NCBI GenBank assembly: GCA_012934845.2
Contig: WNNJ02003015.1
Coordinates: forward strand, 1-64,000
Direction of reading: 5' to 3'
DNA length: 64,000 nucleotides
Origin: Pomphorhynchus laevis
Taxonomy: Eukaryota; Acanthocephala; Palaeacanthocephala; Echinorhynchida; Pomphorhynchidae
The position numbers were made by a program, and so were the translations under genes. Of this stretch, positions 45,233-56,418 are shown in pieces; the first letter of the stretch is position 1, and every line of letters starts with the position of its first letter. The notes beneath the pieces were generated by a model. It saw only the letters and a program-made list of their open reading frames with translations, was not told the origin of the DNA and searched no databases.

Positions 45233-46085
45233 AGTAAAAATGTCCCCCGTGATTGATCCACCACCATCAACATCATCATTACGATAAAGACAGTAAAAGC
45301 AATCCTTTGTCATTTTTGAAATTGTAGTCGTTAGTTCTTATAATTTGAGAATTGTGTATGTGTGATCATCATTAGTTACTAAATCAGTTACGTTTGACAA
45401 ATAAAAAATGACATAAAAAGGCAAATCGTTGAGCCGGTTTTTATAGAGAAAAACAAAAACGAAAAATAAAGTTTATTATATTATAATTTCGCTTCCTGTT
45501 GTCAAAACGAGAGAAGAATGCAAATATGACAATATTAGAAACTATCGATGATTGCCATTTAGTAAACGTTCAATTAAACCAATATTCATAACAATCGTTA
45601 GATTGAATTCATAGTATAGTTTATTATTTTCAAAATGCTGTAATTTTAATGCAGTACATGGCTCACTTTTCCACCTCAGAATCAAGAGGCTCTAATTCTC
45701 AATTAATCAACAACTAAATCATCAGTTAAAGTACCAAAAAGTTAAATTTATTCAAAAATAAGATGAATGTATTTGCGTTTGAATAGGAGACCTATAAATT
45801 TCACAGTTTAGTATGTTATAACTTGATTAATTTTGACTCAGAATCGAATGTGCAACGCAAGGATTAAGTTTTTACATTGTCAGAAAGCATGGAGTGATTC
45901 ATATTCAAATTAGTGTTGTAAGTATAATGTTCTAATTGGAAATATTTAAAATAGTTTGCAAGTACCGTAAAAACGCAAATTCGTATTGCTCCTTGAATTG
46001 AACAATATCTGCAAAAAATAGATAAAATGTTAAATTTTGTAAATCACATATTTCCGCTTTTAACAGTAAAGTTGTTTGGATTAGA
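45233..46085. other. AT-rich intergenic stretch
   Basis: No coding frame or repeat family recognised. Confidence 0.4.
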
Positions 46086-46340
46086 TTTATGGTATCATGC
46101 ATACCATATAATATAAAATATAATACATTAAATAATGAAATTTTAAGAATCGCAACAATATGTAATGATATTGGCTTTCTTCAAAATCATTTAAATAATT
46201 TAATAGATACATATTTTAAACTAGGTTACTATAAAAATAGCATCAAGCAGAAAATAGTAAAATATATAGATAAACACAATAATATAAAGAATAAATTTAA
46301 ACTCTTAAGTGGCAAATTTTTATGGATGGATAATAAATAA
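46086..46340 (+). mobile_element. Penelope-like element, RT C-terminal fragment
   Basis: An 83-codon frame (PYNIKYNTLNNEILRIATIC ... IDTYFKLGYYKNSIKQKIVK) has the C-terminal layout of Penelope-like RTs. Its first part matches the end of the copy at 4.9-7.0 kb (LNIKYNTL). It runs directly into the AAACTCTTAAGTG half-site and then the dispersed repeat at 46330. Confidence 0.6.
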
Positions 46341-46695
46341 TATACTTTGTATTAGAATAAGATACTAGATAGTTATTTCAGAGGAAATACATCATTAGCA
46401 TGTATTTGGCCCCGCTGCTATGTTGGGTAGAGGAGTTAGGGGCCGAAACCTGATAGCATAGCAGTTCCTCCTGATGACCTCTAATTCTTATTCTGATACA
46501 ACGTCTGTTATTTATTAATCAATTCATAAAAATGACGTTTATTTTAAATTTCATTTTTTAACTTGATTTAAATTATAGAAAATCTAAAAACAATTATTAA
46601 TTTTATTATTTAATTATTAAATTTTGATTTAGCATTATTATGTTTTGTTTATTTTATAATTATATTAAATACGTAGACTCAGTTAGCTGATTTAA
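46330..46695 (-). repeat. Penelope-associated repeat, reverse, with flanking inverted repeat
   Basis: Contains ATAATAAATAATATACTTTG-TATTAGAATAAG, the conserved GGCCCCGCTGCTATGTTGGG and CTGATAGCATAGCAG, then TCTTATTCTGATACAACGTC-TGTTATTTATT, which is the inverted repeat of the first block. It ends at AAATACGTAGACTCAGTTAG, the family's 5' signature in reverse. This copy links the family to the Penelope RT tail. Confidence 0.65.
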
Positions 46696-47220
46696 TTAAT
46701 CACCAAAGCAAATTTGTGTATGAATTACAGTAAAACATTAATATTGGATATAATATTAATATCGTATTTAATAATATTAATAATTATTAATACTATTACT
46801 ATAATATTATTAATTAATATAATAATTATAATGATATTATAATCTTAATAATTATTGAAGAGTATTATTTTCCCTTTCCGCCTTTCGTTTGAGTAAAATC
46901 ATTGATAAAATTGTTTGGAGGGTAAAAGAAAAAAATGTCAATTATCCGCGGACTCTGCTCTCACCGTCGGAAGTCAGCCTAGTCTGTGAAAGTCGTTAAG
47001 GTTACCCTTAAGTTATCGATCTCAAGCAAGCGACTTCTGCGACAGAACGGAACAACTGAAGACATGCGATAAGGCGTCGCAACGATCCTCAAAATATACA
47101 AATGCACGCATCCCCATTCTTATGAACTGGATGCAATTCTGAATATTATTATAATATTAGTATCGTATTTAATCACTAAAGAAAATTTTCGTATGAATTA
47201 CAGTAAGACATTAATCTTGT
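46690..47220. repeat. 45-bp direct repeats flanking a less AT-rich 430-bp segment
   Basis: AATCAC-AAAG-AAATTT then GTATGAATTACAGTAA-ACAT occurs at about 46705 and 47175. Between them, 46900-47110 is clearly less AT-rich (CCGCGGACTCTGCTCTCACC) and encodes nothing recognised. The layout fits an insertion with duplicated ends or a local duplication. Confidence 0.55.
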
Positions 47221-48392
47221 AATAATAAATATCTAAGAATTATTGGATCCGTATCAAAAAGGGAGAAAATTTTTGTTATTTCGCTATCTTCTGTTAGCAT
47301 CATCAGAAAATTAAAATAACGTTTACTAGGTGAATTGTGAATCCAGTATATTATTGACATTAAAGATCAAATCAATCACGTCCTAAACAAAATCAGCAAA
47401 AATGCCTCTTTAAATCCTGTGGACAATCTTGCAAATCTTCTCGACAATATAATGCATACTCCGGTTTTGTTGTCTACACGATCGTTCAGAAATGACTGAT
47501 CACCAAGTCGTTTTTGACCTCAAGAGAGTTCTATAGCCCAATAAAGGCATAGTTTACAAACTATGATCAGGGGTAAACTTGCATCATTTCACGTAAATTT
47601 AGTCCACTTAAATGGTGTAAAGTTATTATAAAAAGTTTGGTATTTCATTTTAAATTAATCGTAAATATTGAATTTCCTGTCAACTATTATTAAAAGCAGT
47701 TAAAAGTTGTGTGAAGTGCATTTTACGGAATTCATTTTGGCTTTTATAAAAGTGAATATAATTAGATGATACATATTTGTAAGTAAAAAGATTGATATTA
47801 ATATCTATGATATCAAATAATATCATAAATATTATTTGATATCAACAATGTAGTTTCCTTTAATAAAAAGTTTCAATTAAAAATACGGATTCGTTTATAG
47901 CCAAAATGCGGCATGTACTTATAAACATTAATAACAAATTATTAAGAAATAAGAATCAGTATAAAAGATATCAGTGGATTAAACAATATTTTACTTACAG
48001 ATGCTAAGAATGTTAATTAAAGTGTTTGGACTGCAGAACTACAGGTAAATCTAAAAACGAGTAGAATATCAGAAGAAAAAAAAGATCAAAAAAATCTTCT
48101 AAAAACGACCAGAAGCATAAAAATGGTCAAATCAAAAGGTCTTTTAAATGAAACAATTGACAACTATTTAAAATGATTAGAAATGCATCATCTTATGAAC
48201 AGCTGATCACCAGTGCAGTCAAATTAATCGTGAGTCAGTAACTGAAATTTAAAAATTTACAAATAAAAATCGATCGTTTTTTTTTGTAAAAAACGATCGT
48301 ATATTTGTGAATTAAATATTTGTAATTTAATATTGGGATCTGCTGTGTTCCGAATAGAGTATAACGATATTCTATTGCAGCATTTTATTACT
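47221..48392. other. Intergenic, no recognised gene
   Basis: AT-rich, apart from the motif at 47279-47306 listed separately. Confidence 0.4.
47279..47306 (-). other. CTGATGA-stem-loop-GAAA motif
   Basis: On the minus strand: CTGATGA, T, GCTA-ACAGAAGA-TAGC, GAAA. The stem is a perfect four bp and unlike the stems elsewhere, while the flanking constant parts are the same. Confidence 0.5.
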
Positions 48393-48575
48393 CTAATACG
48401 GCACCACGATACCTTGTACTGTCATAAGTTTACAGCCTGCATATTGATCGAACTGTGATGACCTCTGGCAAAAACAGTCTATGTAATAGTAGGTATTTGG
48501 GTTATGCAATGAGGAACAAGCTAAAGAATTCAGAATACAAGAAGAATCAAAGGGGTTTATCGCGAATATTATGAG
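48393..48575 (-). CDS. Possible last exon, cysteine-rich extracellular-type
   Basis: Minus-strand frame after a TTCAG acceptor at 48576: FDSSCILNSLACSSLHNPNT, then YYYIDCFCQRSSQFDQYAGC, then KLMTVQGIVVPY and stop. Five cysteines in the pattern C-x6-C-x14-C-x-C-x11-C suggest a disulphide-bonded domain. It recalls GDNF-receptor-type cysteine repeats, but too weakly to name. No upstream exon was identified. Confidence 0.3.
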   Translation of the reverse strand, partial: LIIFAINPFDSSCILNSLACSSLHNPNTYYYIDCFCQRSSQFDQYAGCKLMTVQGIVVPY

Positions 48576-50999
48576 CTGAATCAAGTCCCTAATATTCGGG
48601 AATGCTAAAACACAATCTTTAATATGAAACTATTTTATTTTGAAACATTCGTTGACATTATAATTTCGTAGTTTTGTTATTTTAATTTAAAATTAATTAT
48701 AAAATTTAATGAATATTAAATATGAACTGAATAGAAACTAATTTAGAATTAGTTAACAAACTGCGTTTTCATGAATATTGATCGAATATCAGTGCTCTTT
48801 GTGACATCTACAAAATAAATTTAGGAATAGGTATTCAAGAAAAATGAATCAAATCAGATAACTGAGTCGACTATTTAATTATAAAATTGAAGAAAAACGC
48901 TAAATTAACATATTACGGTATCGGGAAAGGATCAGGCAAAATCAGACAAAATCCTCAATTTTAGCCTTGCCCTTGTATTAAGTAGAAATGGAAAGGCTAT
49001 ATCGAAATATATAAATTAAATTAAATAATTTTGAAATAAATAATTTAAATAATTTAAGTAATTAAATAATTAAATAATTAATTAAATAATTAATAATTTT
49101 GTAAAGGTGGCCTTGTCTTTACAAGATAGAAGCAATAAATTAATATTCGCAAAGCAAAGCATAGCAAATAAAATATTTAAGAGACCATAGTAATCACAAA
49201 ACCGTTACAGGTTCAAACGGTCTTAAATGTACTTGTCACATTGAAATGTATTGAAAACAAAATCAAAATTTGACGGCCTTATATACCTAATATATTTACT
49301 ACATATCGAATAAAAATATATGTAATTTTACTTTTAAATTAATGAAGTAAAATACATCAATACGTTTAAGAAAGTAGAAATTTTAATACATTAAATTTAC
49401 CAAGCTACCATATTTGGGTTTATATCAAATAAACTATGTATCAAAAAACGTGTGCGGAGTCCACATACGTTAATTATTATATCAAGGGCTCCATAGACCG
49501 AAAATATTTCTTGAGATAAAGAAAATTAAGCACTAAGTAAAGAAGGTTACGCCCTAAGTAGTGAGGGTAAGGCTATTTTGATCTTTAAAATAGTATTGTT
49601 AATGTGACCTTGTCATTGACAAGATAGAAGGTATAAATTAATATTCGCGGAGCAAAGTCTAGCAAATAAAATATTTGGGATACCACAAATAACACAAAAC
49701 CGTTACAGTTAACCCACATAAGAATATAACGAAAAGTCGAAATGCAACATACATCTAACAAAGGTTATTATATTTTACGTATGTTGAAGTTAATTTCAAT
49801 AATTTAGTATGCCTTTGCCTTATCATCATAAGGCAAAGGCACAACACGTTGATCTAAAAGCAGCAAAATTAAAAATCCTGCATTCATCGAATATGCTTAC
49901 ACCATAAGTGATGCAAATTATATACACGCATTACGCAACAATAAAAATATTTCAGTTACGGTCGGTAGTCGAAAAAGGTGTGAGTTGCTATGGTAATTGA
50001 AATTAAAATTGAGTGGATGTTTCGTATGATTTTTTCGTTCTGATTATGAGCACATGTTGAAAAGTGAGTAACTCTAAACGCAGTAACAATTAATCACGTC
50101 GATGTGTGGAATAGTTCACACACATATTGTTGCAAAATTACGGTGACCTCAAACCAATGTTGCAGTACATATAATGAATACAAATAATGGAATCATTGAA
50201 TGCACTAGTAATTCGTTCACCACCATATCAAAACGGTGCATGACGTTTGAAACTGCGTGTATAACTTCGTTATTTGACTGGTTTAGCAAGGAAACATCCG
50301 TACAAAGCCTGTCAAGGATATTAAAATTATAGACTAGCATTCCGTAGATTAAAGTTTAGGCAACGGGTCAGCAGCATCCAGCATTGTGATTGAAACTTCA
50401 TAAATTCGATATCAAATATATCAAGTCGATCGTTGCATTAGAAAAGCCACGTGATCAAGTTGAAATTGGTCAGCAATTGAAAATCAAATGAACAAATGGC
50501 TGCACTAATTATGTATCAACAATAGATTGCATAAATTCGATAACGTTTCACGTCATTCCATGAAGATTCGTAAATTCGATTCCACGGATACATTCAGTAC
50601 AAAGCCTGTTAAGGATATAAAAGTTGACGTGATTACACTTCTCATTATTTATCCCGATAGTAACTAAAAATTCCCCACGCGTTCGTGTTTGCTTATTATT
50701 GTTTGCCATTCGTGTTGCTCTTTGTAGTCCTTTGATAGGAAAATGCAGTTTATTTGCTATTTCAGTGCATGTGAAGTTATTTGAGTTTTAAGTACCGAGT
50801 AGGAATAAAAGCGTTAAAAAATAAACCATATCAGTCCGGCCAATTAAACCAATAAAATTGCTATAAGTGGAACAAGGTAGAGTTTGTTAAATCTAGAAGA
50901 GATAATTAAAGTAAGAATTAAACAGAATAAAATTTTTTTGTACTAAAATAGGACTGAAACTTTGTACATCACTAACTGTCATGTAACTTGTATTCAGTA
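48576..50999. other. Intergenic with local duplications
   Basis: A 110-bp block (ATAGAAG-ATAAATTAATATTCGC ... AAAACCGTTACAG) occurs at about 49100-49210 and 49600-49710. GTACAAAGCCTGT-AAGGATAT occurs at about 50299 and 50591. The family signature CAGATAACTGAGTC is at 48859. A frame at 50149-50340 is open but not recognised. Confidence 0.45.
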
Positions 51000-53900
51000 T
51001 ATATAAATAAAATAAGTAAGGTTTTATTATATATATAATAAAACCAGTAAATAAAGGATTTTATTAAATACAAAAATTCCATGCATAAATATTAAGATAA
51101 AATATGGTGAAAATGGAAAAATGTTATAAAATGTCAAAACTCTTAAACAAACAAGGATAGTTTTAAACAAAAATATAATGAAAACATATTTTTCATATAG
51201 GCAAAAATCTTGCCTATATGTCGTATTCTTATAGTGACAGACAAGGGGGATCAGATCCCTCCAGCCTACATCAGTGCGTCGCATTCGGTCTACAGCCCTC
51301 AGGGTCTTTCACACACTTGTGGGTTTAGTTGAGGCGTACTATGGTAGATAACCTCGAGACGAAGAGCTTAAGAAATCAAGGTATTTACTCTGGGGGACGT
51401 CCTATAAAAAATAAGAATAATCTTGAGATAGCCCAGGTACCCAAGAGGCGCATCTGAGCTTTCACAGTTAATGACATATATTGGGTTCGTTTCAGAGCCC
51501 ATCTAGCTCTCTTCGGTACATTTTTGAATTAAATTAAGTCTAGTCCGGTCGACCATTTAATCATAATGATACACGTCAACTATTTTACTCGATGTGTAAA
51601 AGAAGGGAGTGGTTGATTGCTCAATATAGAAGAGATGGCTGATATTGCTAGTTTTTTTAGTTTTTTCTTTGTGGCAGGGGTACCAACAAACAAAACCACA
51701 TTAGTTAGAAGAGTTGAGATAAGATTGAAAGTAGATAACTGGTCTTTTAATCTTAAACAAAGCGGCTGATGTCTGATACTACATATAGGCATCTGCGGCC
51801 AGAAAACAGTGTTGAGGTACTATCAGCGTATACCACTAGATGTTGATCGCGTTTAAATGTCTTAATGAGTACGAACATTCAGGATATCGGTAACTGATAA
51901 ATCTCTGCTTTTAAAGTCACCAAAGCGGAATTGGTTAGGGATATTGAGTGGCTTCATAATTATGTATGGTTACTGACTCCTCCAAAACTTTGTCAGGGCC
52001 TATACTGCCAATCTAACCAGATGAGTCTCCTTTCAGCAGAAATCTTCTCCTTTAATATATTTTATAGCGAAGACTGAGATGGATTGAGACGAGCAATGCT
52101 CGCCTTATCCCTAATCAGCTGGCACATATATCTAGAGATCCAGTATTCTTTCGAGATGGTCTGCATGATGGAAACAGAGAGATTGAGAAGGCTTAGCATT
52201 TTAGGTAAGACTTTGGTTTTTGCTAGAGTGGGATTGAATAAACGACTTATATAGGTGGTCGAAAGGATTGAGGTAGCTTGCGAAGAGAAATAGGAATTAA
52301 ACCGGGACAGACTCTCATTTCCTAAGATTGGGAAGAGTCGGATCGAAGTATAGGATAAGGCTACTTTGATTAAATCAAAGTGAAAACTCCTCCTCAGCAG
52401 CGTGTCTTCTTCTAACCACCAGCGAAGTCATGCGAGGAGGACAAATGTTGTCGTGACTGATCAATACAGATAGTCGTTAGCACTCACCTCTCATGTAACA
52501 GTAGTATGTCGAGTGAATTTGTTTTTGTGCTCGTGGTTTATTCATAAGATACACTTTTCTAGATCTGCGAAGTGCTGCGTTATTTCAATGACCAGTTATG
52601 TCGTTGAAGTCACCAAGTAACATGTCATAGTCGCTACCCAATATGCGGTCCAGAAGGTCACGATTATTGTGAATCACTCCCGGCCGAATATATAGGCTAT
52701 ACTGATGTATATGACCGATACTTCCAGAGTGTTAGCGCTGAACAAGATATGGTTGGACAAAAATAATTTAAAAGAAGAGATGATCTTAAATGGCATTTAA
52801 CTAAGGTTAAAAGACCTTGAGAAGAAGAGGAGTGAGGTGGGGTTATGTACAGAGTAAAGTGCGAGGCATGTGCTTTGGAATAAATAGAGTAATGTCTTGG
52901 GGATACCGGATAAGTCTAGTTTCCTGAACGACTATAACGTATGCATCTCGACCAGATAAAATACAAAGGGCAGAAGCACATCCTGAATTCCACTGAATGA
53001 TGTTCAGTGAAAACGGTATGGAATTACATTCCATGCAAGGGTGTTACTAGGAGTTACTTTTCAGAAGGGTGCTTCCTTTCCTTAGTTAGGCCAGAGGGGG
53101 AACGTTGCCCTTCCGACCTCCGGCTATACCAGCGGTATCGCTAGCCATTCATTGGCTGAAGTAAGAATTATCATTATTTCCCACGATCATCAGAGCTGCT
53201 CCTTTCTTTTTTTTATTTTCTTACGCTCTCGGTGAAGAGCGTTTGTTTGAAGATATTGTCGGTACTAAATCAGTCGTTGGAGATTTAAAAGGCGTTGGTC
53301 AAGTGTTGAATCATAGCATGTATCGATTTCATTTGCTGCGAAATTTGTAGTTCGATAAACTTTAGAATATCCTACGTGGATGAAGGTGCGTTGCTTGTAA
53401 CTGCGTTCACTCCTCGTTGATCGTTGGACGATTTCCATGCGTTGGAAGAGAATCTTTGCAGGTAATCTTTAAAAAATGAGCACTTTCTAGCCCACACAGG
53501 GTGCGAGAGTGAGCATTTTGAACAGCTGGGAACTGCTTTGCATACATCGAGATGATCCGGAATCATCGATGAGCAAACTCTGCATATTTTATCGTTTTTT
53601 TAATGACGACCACGAATGTCCCCATTAATAGCACTGATTGCAGTGGGGAACGTCATATTATCTCCAGCAATCACGGAGAACCTAACGTTAAACCCCATAA
53701 AAGGGTTGCAACATGAATTAGCCAAGATTTACGCGGTGTCTAAATTTGTGTTTACGAATGCAATTGGTAGTGGGTGTTGTTTCTCCTCTTAATCGTTCGA
53801 ATGTCGTAGAGGTTATGCTCCTTCTGTAATCCCTTAAATCGTTGTTTCTAAGGCTGTAAGAATATTAGTAATTTTTACTGTTGCCTGTATTGACTTATAG

Positions 53901-54200
53901 GATATGAAGCCCAGTCCTTTAAACGAATTCCTTCCATATAATAGGCATTCCTTAGCTAAGTCGGGCGATGAGAAGGAAATCCGCTAAATGTTTCCGACTT
54001 TTTTTGCGAAATTAATTATTCTATTGGGTGAGTATTTCTTAATAAATGATCTAAGAAAACGATTGAAGTTTTCCTTAGAGTCCATAGGAACCGTTGGAGA
54101 TATTATTAGGTTCATAGCCTTCTTGATAGGAAGGAGTTTTTCCGAAAAAGTTAAATTACTAGAAAAACTCAATTTACCTTGTTTGCTTTAGAGAAAATAG
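51000..54200 (-). mobile_element. R1/I/Jockey-like LINE, degraded full-length-type copy
   Basis: Minus-strand pieces appear in the correct order: ORF1 N-part (about 54170-53980), a zinc-knuckle region (53566-53372, CSKCSLSHPVWARKCSFF), endonuclease start (53034-52843, SLNIIQWNSG and VVQETR), linker, RT C-part (51792-51580, LRLKDQLSTFNL) and a 3' UTR ending near 51000 in AATAAAACC-type sequence. All parts match the intact-ORF copy at 55.1-57.6 kb or the plus copy at 58.7-60.1 kb. There are many frame breaks. Its 5' end borders the Ty3-like fossil. Confidence 0.7.
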
Positions 54201-54399
54201 CTTGTTTCTCCATGTTCGTTCAGTTGTTTGATCCTCCCTATGTTAACGCTACTGCACATTTCTGTTTTTGTTTAGCTTTTCCTTTTCGGTCTTTATTTGT
54301 GACTACAATTAAAACAAATATAACCATATCACATTCATCCTTGCTCGTTTAGATAATTGTCTAGCATGTACTGAAGTTTCTGTTTTACTCTTTTTGCTA

Positions 54400-55130
54400 C
54401 TGGTCGGACTTTAATATTGCGATCCACTCGCAATGTATGTTGACTTAATCTTTTGACAGATGTGACTTACTTATTTGTCAGTGTTTAATGTGACTCGACC
54501 GAAGTATTTTAAATTTCATAACTTTTATAAATTAGCCTTTTAGACGTGGATCTTCATCATTGTATCTTTGATCCGTAACTATATTGCTGTAATTTTCCAC
54601 CCTTGGTGAGTTAGCGCTCCACCAATAAAATGACATGTAGAGTCGGATTCGACGGTGAAAGTCGCAAAATATCTATACAGGTAAATGAAGCATTCATAAT
54701 CTCGTTTTAAGCATCATAATGCACGACTTGTTTCATTTTACAAAGGAAAACTTTTGACATACGATAACAAACGAATTTTCTCTGAGAATGTTTTTACCTA
54801 AGTAGAATAATGCAAAATAGTTTCACTACAAAGATTAGTGATTTGAAGCCTTCCGAAGTGATAGCTTTTCAGACAACTCACACGTGAGGGGTTCAGCCGT
54901 TTTGTGTCGTACGATTCTACGTTAAATCATATTTCTTGATTATGTCTAAGAAACGATTGAGATTTTTGTCCTGATCAATTTGTGTACGACCACAAACGAT
55001 GACATCATCAACGTAGCTGAATACATCGAATAACCTCACGTTTTCGATAATTCCTTCAATTGTTTGCTGAAAAGCAACTACTGTATTATTTAGAATGAAC
55101 AGTACCTTCAGAAGCAGATCGGCTGTCAAT
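54400..55130 (-). mobile_element. Ty3-like LTR fossil, distal RT and RNase H part
   Basis: The minus strand carries an RT active-site region (FSYVDDVIVCGRTQ) followed by an RNase H start near 54660. It is the downstream part of the fossil whose upstream part lies at 57640-58590. A LINE lies between the two. It is broken in several places; no LTR was seen. Confidence 0.7.
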
Positions 55131-56386
55131 AGCTGACAGACACGAGAAGATAGTGGAGCGACGGATTTGGAAGTGCCCGGAAGAGGCCCCCAGGCGTTGA
55201 GAATATCTGTGACAGATAAGTCTCTACTCCTGAAGACTCCCCAGGGCGGGATTGGTTGCGGTGATTGTGTGGCTCCATAATTGTGTAAGGATAGTGACTC
55301 CGCTAAAACTTTATCAAGGCCTATACTACCGATCCAGCCCAAGGCCCTATCCTTCCAACAAACAAACTTCTCCTTCTTGAATATCTTCCAAAAGGAAGAC
55401 TGAGAAGGGTTCAAACGAGCAATATTCGTCCTATCCCTACTCAGCTGGAACCTATATCTAGTGCTCCAGTATTCCTTCGAGAGGGTTTGTCTGGCGGAAG
55501 CAGAGAGATTAGGAAGGTTCAACAATTTAGCTAGGACCTTGAATTTTGTCGGAGTGGGATTGTATAAGCGACCTTTATAGGTAGTCGATAAAATCGCGGT
55601 AGCTTGCGAAGAGAGGTAGGAATTAAATTTGGATAAACTCTCATTACCAATTCGGGGGAAGCGTTGGATAGCTGCCTGGAAGAAAGCCACTCTGATCGGG
55701 TCAAAGTGGAATCTTCTACGAAGCAGTGTATCCTCTTCTAACCGCCAACGAATTAGATCATGAGAGGTGGACAGATGTTGTCGCGACTGCTCCGTACAGA
55801 AGGGTTTTAGCAACCACTTCTCATGGATCAGTAATAAGTCGAGGAGTGAATTCGTTGATATGCAATGAAAGGTGGGTGAGGGTGGTTTATGAATAAGATA
55901 ACCGTTCCTGGCTCTGCGGAGTGCTGCATTAATCCAACGACCAGTTCTGTCGTTAAAGTCACCTAGTACCATGTCGTAGCCGCCATCAATTATACCATCC
56001 AGTAGAGCACGGTTCTTGTGGACCTCCCCTGGACGGATGTAGACATTGGCTAGACTGAGGCGTTTACCGTTCTTAACGAGTGAAACTACCAATCAAGACA
56101 GGGCTGAACAAGAGTAATTTAGCAGGAGGGAAGATCTTAGGGAGCACTTAACTAAGGTCAAGAGTCCTTGAGATGAAGAGGAGTGAGGTGGGGTTATGTA
56201 CGGAGTATAGTGTGAACAAATTTGCTTTGGGATAAATCGAGTAATGTCCTGGGGGAGACGAATAGACCGCGTCTCCTGAAGGACTATAACATCTGCGTCT
56301 CTTCCAGATAAAAGTCTAAGGGCAGAAGCACCTCCCGAATTCCACTGAAGAATATTCAGTGAAAAAGGCTCGGGTTTACTCACCAT
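55131..56386 (-). mobile_element. LINE ORF2: endonuclease and linker, 3'-truncated
   Basis: ATG at 56386, 33 bp after the ORF1 stop. The endonuclease has SLNILQWNSGG, ADVIVLQETRS (catalytic Glu) and MVLGDFNDRTGRW. The expected SDH motif reads SHD (STSHDLIRW). One frameshift falls between the segments 56386-56093 and 56092-54917. The linker before RT is present (RDLSVTDILNAWGPLP), but the reverse transcriptase is lost: the LINE stops near VCQLLTA at about 55130, and the following residues belong to the LTR fossil. Loss of the 3' rather than the 5' end is unusual for a LINE. Confidence 0.75.
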
Positions 56387-56418
56387 TGTGGTAGATCAGT
56401 TGGACGGGAGCAGCCAAC

